In this document: positions 13,480 through 19,582 of the stretch, in pieces
Position numbering within the stretch: position 1 is the stretch's first letter
Layout: the number at the start of each line of letters is the position of its first letter
The notes under the pieces: model-generated
Databases searched by the model: none
What the model was told of the DNA's origin: nothing
What the model saw: the letters and a program-made list of their open reading frames with translations, nothing else
Assembly (NCBI GenBank): GCA_025356695.1
Contig: JANXSE010000162.1
Coordinates: forward strand, 1 to 19,582
Direction of reading: 5' to 3'
DNA: 19,582 bases
From: Betaproteobacteria bacterium
GTDB lineage: Bacteria > Pseudomonadota > Gammaproteobacteria > Burkholderiales > SG8-41
Made by a program: the position numbers and the translations under genes

Positions 13480-13802
13480 GTCGTTGCTCCTTTTGCCGTT
13501 GCGTTGTTGTTTACGATGGAGCGAATGATGAGCGCCCGCGCAGGAAAACTTAATCGGACAGATTCGATGAATTGCCCTGCTTAATGCGCGCTGTATTTTG
13601 TAGGAAGAATTCCTACATTACCGACACGCCGCCAGCGACGCTGTTATGCATCAGTGAGTTGCACGACTTGTCTCGATGAATTTCTCAGGTGCCGCGGGCA
13701 AACCGCGAATTACCACGGCTTTTACAGGGCTGTTTGCGGCGTCAAATTCGCACGCCACGCCGTAATCTGCGTCAGGTCACGGGGAAACCCACTGGAAACA
13801 AC
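13480..13802. other. Divergent control region between flhD and the ParA gene
   Basis: No gene is supported in these 323 bp. The region must hold the promoters of flhDC (leftward) and of the ParA gene (rightward). The one clear signal is the palindrome at 13599-13617. A frame upstream of the ParA start is open from 13689 but is arginine-rich and not ParA-like. Confidence 0.7.
13599..13617. promoter_or_regulatory. Operator-like dyad upstream of flhDC
   Basis: tgtaggaagaattcctaca is an 8-bp inverted repeat (tgtaggaa and ttcctaca) around gaa. It is 120 bases upstream of the flhD start and 186 upstream of the ParA start. The core TAGGAA-TTCCTA resembles boxes of LuxR-type response regulators such as RcsB, which controls flhDC in enterics, but spacer and bases differ, so the regulator is not identified. 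Confidence 0.5.
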
Positions 13803-14567
13803 ATGGCGGTCATCGCAGTATTCAACCAAAAAGGCGGCGTCGGCAAAACAACCACCGCGCTGAATGTCAGCGCGGGTCTCTCGATGCTCAATCTCGATCC
13901 GATTGCGATCGATCTCGATCCGCAGGGCCATCTCACGCTGGCCTCGGGCGCACCAACCTTCGCGCCGCAGGCCGGCGCATTCGGTTTCTTTCAACAGGGC
14001 GTTCCGCTCGACAAGGTGGTGCATCGCCTTGCATCGGGCCGGCGCATCATTCCGGCGACACTCGATCTCTCGAAGATCGACGCATTGCGCGGCGGCGACG
14101 CCAACATCTCAACGCGTCTGCGCGACGGCATACGCGACGCGCTTGGCGCGGGTACAGCGCCGGTGATCATCGATTGTTGTCCGATGCTCGGCGTGCTCAC
14201 GCTCAATGCATTGATCGCTGCGGACCGCGTGCTGATTCCGGTGTCGGCGGATTTTCTCTCGCTGCAGGGCGTCGATCGGCTCGACCGCGCACTCAATGCG
14301 CTTGAAATCAAACTCAAGCGCCGCATCGAACGCCGCGTGCTGGTGACGCGCTACGACGGCCGGCGCAAACTGTCAGCCGACATCTATGCGCAACTCAAGC
14401 AGCGCTACGGTGACGCCGTGTGCGAAACGCGCATCATCGAAAATGTTTCACTGGCGGAAAGCCCGATGCGCGGCAAGGACATCTACGCCTTCGCGCCCTC
14501 TAGCCCGGGCGCGCGTGATTACGCCGCGCTGATGCGCGAACTGGGCGGCAGCGGATTTTTCAACTAA
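13803..14567 (+). CDS. Orphan ParA/Soj-family ATPase, 254 aa
   Basis: A ParA-type ATPase that would dimerise on ATP and dissociate on hydrolysis, the usual basis for positioning DNA, protein clusters or appendages. The deviant Walker A is complete, QKGGVGKTTT (9-18), with signature lysine K10 and catalytic K15. Walker A' is AIDLDPQG (35-42) and switch II is VIIDCCPML (121-129, D124). The C-terminal part RIIENVSLAESPMRGKDIYA (210-229) and SPGARDYAALMREL (234-247) matches Soj-type proteins. No ParB gene is adjacent, so chromosome partition is not implied. ATG at 13803 fits the family start; the upstream GGAAA is a weak ribosome site. It diverges from flhDC and converges on the Fur-like gene (43-bp gap, no clear terminator). 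Function unknown; flagellar or pilus placement would be a guess from context. Confidence 0.85.
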   Translation: MAVIAVFNQKGGVGKTTTALNVSAGLSMLNLDPIAIDLDPQGHLTLASGAPTFAPQAGAFGFFQQGVPLDKVVHRLASGRRIIPATLDLSKIDALRGGDANISTRLRDGIRDALGAGTAPVIIDCCPMLGVLTLNALIAADRVLIPVSADFLSLQGVDRLDRALNALEIKLKRRIERRVLVTRYDGRRKLSADIYAQLKQRYGDAVCETRIIENVSLAESPMRGKDIYAFAPSSPGARDYAALMRELGGSGFFN

Positions 14568-14610
14568 GCAATTTCTATCTCAGCAAGCCGCCGCGACAAA
14601 CGCCGTTGTT

Positions 14611-15039
14611 CTAGTTTGCCGTGTCGCGCGAGCGTATGCGCACGATCACATCCACGCCCTCGGCGACCGCACCGCGCGGCAGCGGCGGCAACCCGGTGAC
14701 GGCAATGTCGCGCGCATCGATGTCGGTGAGTTCGCCGCTGTCGATGTCGTAGAAGTGGTGGTGCGGCGCGGTGTTCGGATCGTAGAACACCTTGCCCGCG
14801 TCGGCGATCACCTCGCGGACGAGCTTGTGTGCGACAAATAATTTAAGCGTGTTATAGACCGTCGCCTTCGAGGTCTCGGTGGCGCGGTCGTTGGCCAGCG
14901 CAAGTATGCGGTCGGCCGACACATGCGCGTGGCGCGACAGGATCGCGTGGGCGATCTCGATGCGCTGGTGTGTCGGGCTGATGCCGTGTTCGCGCAGCAG
15001 CGCCGGCAGGCTTTCGCGTGTGTAGGTTTTATGTTCCAT
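14611..15039 (-). CDS. Fur-family regulator, cysteine-free, Irr/PerR-like, 142 aa
   Basis: A winged-helix repressor of the Fur superfamily, which senses metal, heme or peroxide. The DNA-binding domain covers about residues 8-80, with GISPTHQRIEIAHAIL (19-34) and the recognition region TSKATVYNTLKLFVAHKLV (56-74). The hinge and sensory domain include KVFYDPNTAPHHHFYDIDSG (83-102). There are no cysteines, so the structural CxxC zinc sites of Fur and PerR are missing. The HHH at 93-95 and cysteine-free sequence point to the Irr-like branch, whose members can sense heme, but PerR-like function cannot be excluded. ATG at 15039 is the natural family start. A 7-1-7 dyad lies 37 bases upstream and suggests autoregulation. 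It has no obvious operon partner. Confidence 0.85.
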   Translation of the reverse strand: MEHKTYTRESLPALLREHGISPTHQRIEIAHAILSRHAHVSADRILALANDRATETSKATVYNTLKLFVAHKLVREVIADAGKVFYDPNTAPHHHFYDIDSGELTDIDARDIAVTGLPPLPRGAVAEGVDVIVRIRSRDTAN

Positions 15040-15076
15040 GGTCCGGATCCAGGCCGGCTTGATTCTAGGCCAACGT

Positions 15077-15091
15077 TTGGACAGTGTCTAA
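15077..15091. promoter_or_regulatory. 7-1-7 dyad, candidate Fur-family operator
   Basis: ttggacagtgtctaa consists of 7-base arms, six of seven pairing, around a single central base. The 7-1-7 geometry is that of Fur-family operators. It starts 37 bases upstream of the Fur-like gene's ATG, a good place for autorepression. The sequence itself is not a classical Fur box. Confidence 0.45.
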
Positions 15092-15144
15092 TTACCGCCC
15101 GTTTCATCGTTTTGGTGCGCTTTTTGCCGCTGGCGGCAGCATTA

Positions 15145-15160
15145 CGTGACATATTTCACA
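15145..15160. promoter_or_regulatory. CRP/Vfr-like binding site
   Basis: cgtgacatatttcaca fits the CRP pattern TGTGA-N6-TCACA at nine of ten fixed positions. It is about 215 bases upstream of pilE and 106 from the Fur-like start. Vfr, a CRP homologue, controls type IV pili in Pseudomonas; whether an equivalent acts here is inference. Confidence 0.4.
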
Positions 15161-15185
15161 GGGGTCATGCCCCGCCCTGACCCCT
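15160..15185. repeat. Hairpin repeat (aggggtca / tgacccct)
   Basis: 8-bp arms at 15160-15167 and 15178-15185 pair exactly around a 10-base C-rich loop. No U-tract is present. It resembles the short aggggtca palindromes scattered in betaproteobacterial intergenic DNA. Confidence 0.5.
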
Positions 15186-15283
15186 TCGGCCCGGTGCTAG
15201 AATTCAAATGCAGTGAGTTACCGTGCACATGACAAATAACATATTGTTTTAATTAAATAAATAAACCACCGCTCGGCCGGTTT

Positions 15284-15301
15284 TCCGTTCATTCGAACGG
15301 A
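15284..15301 (+). other. Small hairpin in the probable pilE leader
   Basis: tccgttc (15284-15290) pairs with gaacgga (15295-15301) around attc. It lies 73 bases before the pilE start. Role unknown; it could protect the mRNA end or be incidental. Confidence 0.35.
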
Positions 15302-15374
15302 GTGACCGCTTATCGGCAAAGCGTGGAAATGCCCGTCCGCCCTCTTTAACATGCATACGTCTGGGGAGAAACAC

Positions 15375-15854
15375 ATGCAACGTTCGTCCGGCTTTACCTT
15401 GATCGAACTGATGATTACCGTGGCAATCGTGAGCATTCTGGTTGCGGTCGGTCTGCCGTCTTATCAGGCGCACATGATCAAAGCAGTACGCTCCCAGGGT
15501 CAGCAGTTTCTGCTCGATCTCGCGCAGCGCCAGGAACAGTACCTGCTCGATGCGCGCTGGTATGCATCGGGCATCGCCGCAAGCTCGACGGCCGGCATGA
15601 TGACCATTACCGTTCCCGACACCGTGGCGGCGAAGTACGACGCACCCGTGTTTACCGTGCCGGTGCAGGCCCCCGGTGTAACACCGACCTTCGTTATTGC
15701 CCTGCCGCCGAAAGCCGGCGGCACGGTCACCTCCGATGGCAGACTGCTCATCAACAATCTGGGCCAGCGCTGGCGCGAGGTGGATAACAGCAACACCTAC
15801 GACAGTGCGAAAGACTGCACCTGGGAAAAATCTTCGTGTACACCGACGCCCTGA
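15375..15854 (+). CDS. pilE: Type IV minor pilin, PilE-like, 159 aa
   Basis: A class III signal for prepilin peptidase is evident: the short leader MQRSSG is cut before F7, giving a mature FTLIELMITVAIVSILVAVG helix with the conserved glutamate at position 5. The C-terminal pair C148 and C155 (KDCTWEKSSC) could close the pilin D-loop. The size suits a minor pilin of the PilE group, which with PilV, PilW, PilX and PilY1 primes pilus assembly. ATG at 15375 has GGGGAG six bases upstream and gives a normal leader; an in-frame ATG at 15351 would lengthen it by eight residues without a ribosome site. First gene of the pilus operon; 19 bases overlap fimT. In Pseudomonas pilE is last in the cluster, so the gene order differs here. 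Confidence 0.88.
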   Translation: MQRSSGFTLIELMITVAIVSILVAVGLPSYQAHMIKAVRSQGQQFLLDLAQRQEQYLLDARWYASGIAASSTAGMMTITVPDTVAAKYDAPVFTVPVQAPGVTPTFVIALPPKAGGTVTSDGRLLINNLGQRWREVDNSNTYDSAKDCTWEKSSCTPTP

Positions 15855-16459
15855 TATCAGCCGCCAGAGGCCGCGTCGCAGGACGCGGTTTTACCCTGAT
15901 CGAATTGATGGTCGTGTTGACCATTATCGCGATCATGACGACGGTGGCACTGCCGCCGATGGTTGATTTCGTCGCCGAGCAGCGTGTGCGCACGGTCGCC
16001 TCCGACTTGGTTTCGGAAATCGCGTTTGCGCGCGCGAAAGCGGTTGAATCGGGGCGCCGCGTCATCATGGAACGTCTCGGTGCCAGCGGTTGGGATCTCG
16101 GCTGGCGCACCTATATCGACGTCAACGGCAACGGCACCTATGACGCCGGCGCCGATACCGACATCAAGCAGTTCAACGGTTTCGGCACCGGTGCGGCCGC
16201 AGCGACCGGGCGGCTTTACGTCTGCAGCAACACGGCGGATTTCGCCACCCGCATTATCTTCCGGCCGGATGGCCGCGTCGTGCGTTCTGCGACTGCGACC
16301 AGCGTCAACGACGGCCTCTATGTGGTCGACCCGATGGGCGACAGCGATATCTGCAACAACAAGACACGCGCCGTTCTGTTTGACCTGACCGGTCGCGTCA
16401 ACAGCCACCTTGTTAAAAGCACCGTGGCGGGTTGCAAAGGGGTCACGCCGCCATGCTGA
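15836..16459 (+). CDS. fimT: Minor pseudopilin FimT/FimU (GspH) type, 207 aa
   Basis: A pilin-like protein with leader MYTDALISAARGRVAGRG cut after G18, followed by FTLIELMVVLTIIAIMTTVA with the expected glutamate at mature position 5. The body shows the FimT/GspH pattern: VASDLVSEIAFARAKAVESG (75-94 region) and a late IIFRPDGRVV strand. FimT/FimU proteins sit at the pilus tip complex and in some bacteria bind DNA for uptake. The start is taken as GTG at 15836, inside the end of pilE, because no ATG lies before the signal helix; GGGA about ten bases upstream is a weak ribosome site. It overlaps pilV by 7 bases. The exact FimT or FimU name is uncertain. Confidence 0.85.
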   Translation: MYTDALISAARGRVAGRGFTLIELMVVLTIIAIMTTVALPPMVDFVAEQRVRTVASDLVSEIAFARAKAVESGRRVIMERLGASGWDLGWRTYIDVNGNGTYDAGADTDIKQFNGFGTGAAAATGRLYVCSNTADFATRIIFRPDGRVVRSATATSVNDGLYVVDPMGDSDICNNKTRAVLFDLTGRVNSHLVKSTVAGCKGVTPPC

Positions 16460-17103
16460 ACCGTCGCGGTTTTACACTGATTGAAGTACTGGTCACTCTG
16501 GTGATCCTGTTGTTCGGCCTGCTCGGCATCGCCGGCCTCATGGCCAAAGGCCAGCGCGCCGCATTCGAAGCCTTGCAGCGCCAGCAGGCGCTCGCCATTG
16601 CGGCGGACATGTCGGAGCGCATGCTCGGCAACCGTTCGCAGGCCGCCGGCTACGCCGCCGCCGCGCCCACCACGACACCGGCCGGCGCCAGCTACGGCCT
16701 CTACTACGCCGACCTCCTGAAAAACAACATCACGAATTGCGCGACCGCCGCCTGCTCGGCGCTGGAACTGCAACGCTACGACATCGCCATGTGGGAAGGC
16801 CTGATGCTCGGCTATGCCGAACGTCTGGCGGTGGGCGGCGCCTCGATCGGCGGCGTCATCAATGCCAATGGCTGCATCCAGCAACTGGCCACGACATTGG
16901 CAAACTGCCCGGGGGCGCCGGCGCCGGCGGGCAGCCTCTTCACCCGCACGCTGCGCGTCAGCGTAGCGTGGCAGGGCAACGAAGACTCGGTGGATCCGAG
17001 CACCAACAACGCCAACATGACCTGCGGCACGGGGCTGTACCGGTCCGCCGCCAGCCGCCGCATCGTGGCGACCGACGTCAACGTTTTAGAGGCATGCCCA
17101 TGA
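16453..17103 (+). CDS. pilV: Minor pilin PilV, 216 aa
   Basis: PilV is a minor pilin of the tip-priming complex. The leader MLNRRG is cut before F7; the mature helix FTLIEVLVTLVILLFGLLGI and the following AGLMAKGQRAAFEALQRQQA match PilV proteins, which characteristically have IEVLV and GLLGIAGLQ-like sequence. The C-terminus has the usual LRVSVAW strand (TRTLRVSVAWQGNE). ATG at 16453 overlaps the fimT stop by 7 bases; AAGGGG lies ten bases upstream. A TTG seven codons earlier is in frame but gives an atypical leader. Confidence 0.92.
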   Translation: MLNRRGFTLIEVLVTLVILLFGLLGIAGLMAKGQRAAFEALQRQQALAIAADMSERMLGNRSQAAGYAAAAPTTTPAGASYGLYYADLLKNNITNCATAACSALELQRYDIAMWEGLMLGYAERLAVGGASIGGVINANGCIQQLATTLANCPGAPAPAGSLFTRTLRVSVAWQGNEDSVDPSTNNANMTCGTGLYRSAASRRIVATDVNVLEACP

Positions 17104-18236
17104 TCCGCCCGCGCATCCATAAAGCATTCCAGTCCGGTTTGTCGCTGATCGAATTGATGGTGGGCCTGACGATCGGCCTGTTTCTGACGCTTGGCATGTT
17201 CACGTTGATTGCCAATTCTTCCAACGCCTTCAAGGTGCAGGACGACTATGCGCGCATGCAGGAAAACGCCACTTCGGCGATGCGTTATCTCAGCACCTCG
17301 CTGCGCATGGCGGGCTTTTACGGCTACGCGGCCGACTCAAACGTCATCAACACCACCTTCGGCGCGATCACCACCACCACCGACTGCGGCTCCGCCACCA
17401 ATACACCGACCAGCAATTGGGCGATCGATTTGCGTTTCCCGATCTACGGCGTACTCGGTCTGACCCAGGCCAACGTCAACACGACCATGCCCTGCATTAC
17501 GGCGTCGAATTTCCTGAACATCACCGGCGGTCAGCAGATTCTGGTTACGCGTGGCGCCATCGGCACCCGCGTGCCGGATCCGAACGGCGACGGCAATCTC
17601 GCCGACGGGCTGGCCTCGCTGCGCAATTACACGACGACCATTTTTGTGCAGGCTGACCCCGGCGAGGGCGTGATTTTCTACGGCAACGATTTCACCACCC
17701 TGAAGGCGGCGACACGCACGCGCACGCTGCCGAACGGCCGCGACATCGATATTTTCGAATACGCCGCCCATGTCTATTACATCCGGCCGTGCAGCCGCTT
17801 CGCCGCAGGCGCCGTCACCTGTACCGCGGCAGCCGACGACGGCAAACCGATCCCGACGCTGGTGCGGCAGGAACTCTCAGGTAGCGCCATGACCGAAGTG
17901 GCGCTGGCCGAGGGCGTCGAGCGCATGGCCCTGTTGTTCGGCATCGACAATTCACCAGCCGGCGCGCCCGACGGCGTCGCCGATATTTTCACGACGACAC
18001 CCGCCGCCTCTGACTGGGCCAACGTCGTGTCGGTCAGGGTGACGCTGCTGGTGCGCTCTTCGACACTCACCGCGCAGTACGACGACGGCGCAAAAACCTA
18101 CGACCTCGACGGCAACAACACCACCGATTATCAATGCACGCTGGACGTCACCACGCCGTCCGCATGCATGTACAAACGCAAGGTTTTCTCGCAGCTGGTT
18201 CAGCTGCGCAACATCGCCCAACGGAGAGGCCTGTGA
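17100..18236 (+). CDS. pilW: Minor pilin PilW, 378 aa
   Basis: PilW is the large minor pilin of the priming complex. The 13-residue leader ends in SG and is cut before LSLIELMVGLTIGLFLTLGM, with glutamate at mature position 5. SNAFKVQDDYARMQENATSA (45-64 region) and MRYLSTSLRMAGFYG are PilW hallmarks, and the end VFSQLVQLRNIAQRRGL is the usual C-terminal strand. ATG at 17100 overlaps the pilV stop as ATGA; GAGG seven bases upstream favours it over an ATG at 17094. The body is rich in threonine, asparagine and aspartate, including DPNGDGNLADG, a loop that might bind calcium. It is followed directly by pilX. Confidence 0.93.
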   Translation: MIRPRIHKAFQSGLSLIELMVGLTIGLFLTLGMFTLIANSSNAFKVQDDYARMQENATSAMRYLSTSLRMAGFYGYAADSNVINTTFGAITTTTDCGSATNTPTSNWAIDLRFPIYGVLGLTQANVNTTMPCITASNFLNITGGQQILVTRGAIGTRVPDPNGDGNLADGLASLRNYTTTIFVQADPGEGVIFYGNDFTTLKAATRTRTLPNGRDIDIFEYAAHVYYIRPCSRFAAGAVTCTAAADDGKPIPTLVRQELSGSAMTEVALAEGVERMALLFGIDNSPAGAPDGVADIFTTTPAASDWANVVSVRVTLLVRSSTLTAQYDDGAKTYDLDGNNTTDYQCTLDVTTPSACMYKRKVFSQLVQLRNIAQRRGL

Positions 18237-18730
18237 TGCCCGCCCAATTTAAAATGCGCCAGCGCGGCGCCGTGCTCATCGTCAGCCTGATCATGCTCGC
18301 GGTCATGTCGATGTTCGTGATTTCGATGCTGCGAACATCGATCCTCGAACTCAAGATCGGCGGCGCCAGCCATGTCTTCCAGATCAATTTTTCGAACGCG
18401 GAATACGCCATCAACAAATGGATCAACGATAACAACGGGCGCCTTGCGCCGAATTTTCTGGCCATCACGCCGGTACTGAGCGCGGGCTGCAACGTCAATA
18501 CCGCGGGTTCGGCGCAGTGCACCGACGCGCCGACGGTTTACGGCGGCTCGGTCACGCTAGCGCCGACGCAAATTCACTGCGGCCCGTGGGCGCAGTTCGG
18601 CAACATGATGGGGTCGATGCAGCTCTCGGCGGTGCAGTTCGACATCCGCGCCACCGCCATCGGCACGCTGGGCGGCACCACCGTCGTGCACCAGGGCGCG
18701 CAATCGCTCGCACCGCCCGGCACCTGTTGA
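18236..18730 (+). CDS. pilX: Minor pilin PilX, 164 aa
   Basis: PilX is a small member of the priming complex. The N-terminus KMRQRG is followed by AVLIVSLIMLAVMSMFVISM. As is usual for PilX, the conserved glutamate at mature position 5 is absent (valine here), so it may insert into the complex differently from true pilins. LRTSILELKIGGASHVFQIN and SNAEYAINKW correspond to the family's TTLEEKMAGN and AAEAAL regions. ATG at 18236 shares one base with the pilW stop (TGATG) and has GGAGAGG six bases upstream, so it is well translated and coupled. The C-terminus is shorter than some homologues. Confidence 0.87.
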   Translation: MPAQFKMRQRGAVLIVSLIMLAVMSMFVISMLRTSILELKIGGASHVFQINFSNAEYAINKWINDNNGRLAPNFLAITPVLSAGCNVNTAGSAQCTDAPTVYGGSVTLAPTQIHCGPWAQFGNMMGSMQLSAVQFDIRATAIGTLGGTTVVHQGAQSLAPPGTC

Positions 18731-18797
18731 TTCATTGCACAAACATTCGATACCCCGATCCTGAACACCGTCGCAACTCAGCCAAATGAGGTCTGCC

Positions 18798-19582
18798 GTG
18801 AACAAACAAAAATTTTTCTCCAAAGCCGTTGCGTGGTCGCTGATCGTCACGCTCGTCAATCCGGCGATGATGACCCCCGCATTCGGGCGCGACACCGACA
18901 TTTTCCTGCAGACCAATTCCGGCGCGACCACGGCCGAGCCGAACGTGATGATCGTGCTCGACACCTCGGACTCGATGAACTATCCGGAGGCGTGGACCGA
19001 ATATCCCGGCACCTACGACTCGCACGTCGAGTATCTGTGGAACGACATCAACGTCATCAGCAACTCTGAAATTACCGCCGAATCAACCAGCGGCATTTCC
19101 ACCGCCGTCGTCTCCGCCAATCCGTTCAGCGCCTGGGGCTTCTGGGCCGGTACCACGCTGGCCGACCGTCAGGCCTTGTGGACCGCCGCGAAAACCTACG
19201 CGAATGCGACCCAGTCGGGAGACTCAGGCGCGCGCTCGATCTATCGCAATTACCAGGATTCGTCGTGGCTCTACTGGTTGAAGACCGGCACCGCCACCAG
19301 CGATGCGGCATTGCGCTCGACCACGTTCAACCGTTTTCAGGCGATGTCAAACAGCACGCCGAGTTCACCGACCCGCGGCGGCGTCACCTATCCGCCGGTC
19401 GCGCCGACCGCGCCCTACAATTATTCGGTCGCCACCGATATGACGGCGTACAACGCCTGCGGGTCTTCGTTGACGGCACTGACGCCGAGCACTGTTCTCG
19501 CGCCGACTGCCTATCCGCGCAATGCCGGCTTCGTTGCCAATCAGCAATGGGCCCGTTACGAGCCGTGGCTCAATCTGACCGG
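18798..19582 (+). CDS. pilY1: PilY1, pilus-tip adhesin and assembly factor, 5' part
   Basis: The window holds 261 codons of an open frame that continues past the right edge. The product starts with a basic N-terminus and hydrophobic stretch (about residues 10-29, ending TPAFG), a likely Sec signal peptide. It is soon followed by a von Willebrand A segment, PNVMIVLDTSDSMNYP (48-63), carrying the metal-binding DxSxS motif. PilY1 caps the pilus tip, helps extension and mediates adhesion; full-length family members exceed 1000 residues and end in a beta-propeller, not visible here. GTG at 18798 is chosen because GAGG lies six bases upstream; an in-frame ATG at 18786 has no ribosome site. It follows pilX after 67 bases, in the standard position for pilY1. 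Confidence 0.9.
   Translation, partial: MNKQKFFSKAVAWSLIVTLVNPAMMTPAFGRDTDIFLQTNSGATTAEPNVMIVLDTSDSMNYPEAWTEYPGTYDSHVEYLWNDINVISNSEITAESTSGISTAVVSANPFSAWGFWAGTTLADRQALWTAAKTYANATQSGDSGARSIYRNYQDSSWLYWLKTGTATSDAALRSTTFNRFQAMSNSTPSSPTRGGVTYPPVAPTAPYNYSVATDMTAYNACGSSLTALTPSTVLAPTAYPRNAGFVANQQWARYEPWLNLT

Larger units (their letters stand above)
15040..15374. other. Divergent control region between the Fur-like gene and pilE
   Basis: No gene is supported. In order the region holds a Fur-type dyad (15077-15091), a CRP-like site (15145-15160), a hairpin repeat (15160-15185), an A+T-rich stretch with gttttaattaaataaataaa (about 15246-15265) that could be the core of a pilE promoter, and a small hairpin (15284-15301) that would fall in the pilE leader. 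Confidence 0.6.

Noticed and set aside
13500..13560. Sigma-28-like promoter before flhD (taagttt, 11 bases, gctcatca on the minus strand)
   Set aside because: Only about 6 of 8 and 5 of 8 matches to the usual boxes, and flhDC is normally a class I operon not read by FliA; too weak to list.

Overview
The window looks like a chromosomal piece of a motile, piliated betaproteobacterium. The grounds are high G+C, flhDC as flagellar master regulator followed by motAB and flhB-flhA-flhF-flhG-fliA in one direction, and a betaproteobacterial-type minor pilin cluster. Genus cannot be fixed from the sequence. No tRNA, rRNA or CRISPR array was seen.

Layout. (1) 1-384: remnants of flgN (flagellar export chaperone), split by a perfect 65-bp inverted repeat touching the window edge; this is either a fold-back assembly artefact or a real inverted duplication. 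(2) 385-2606: accessory strip between two flagellar units, holding an AT-richer orphan ORF, dispersed hairpin repeats and a complete IS30-family insertion sequence. (3) 2607-13479: all genes on the minus strand, transcribed flhD-flhC, then motA-motB-methyltransferase-HDOD, then flhB-flhA-flhF-flhG-fliA. Together they give the class-I regulator (FlhDC), the stator (MotAB), the core of the export gate (FlhA, FlhB), the pair that sets flagellar place and number (FlhF, FlhG) and the late sigma factor (FliA). Where many betaproteobacteria carry chemotaxis genes between motB and flhB, this window has a membrane-anchored methyltransferase and an HDOD protein. (4) 13803-15039: an orphan ParA-type ATPase diverging from flhDC, converging on a cysteine-free Fur-family regulator. 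(5) 15375-19582: a plus-strand type IV pilus operon pilE-fimT-pilV-pilW-pilX-pilY1, mostly with overlapping or touching genes; pilY1 runs off the right edge.

The most interesting points are the FAM173-like methyltransferase overlapping motB, an FlhG whose P-loop lacks the signature lysine, the orphan ParA facing flhDC with a palindromic operator between them, two abutting perfect palindromes upstream of flhB, a 7-1-7 dyad before the Fur-like gene, and the fold-back in flgN. Operator, promoter and terminator calls rest on inspection by eye only.
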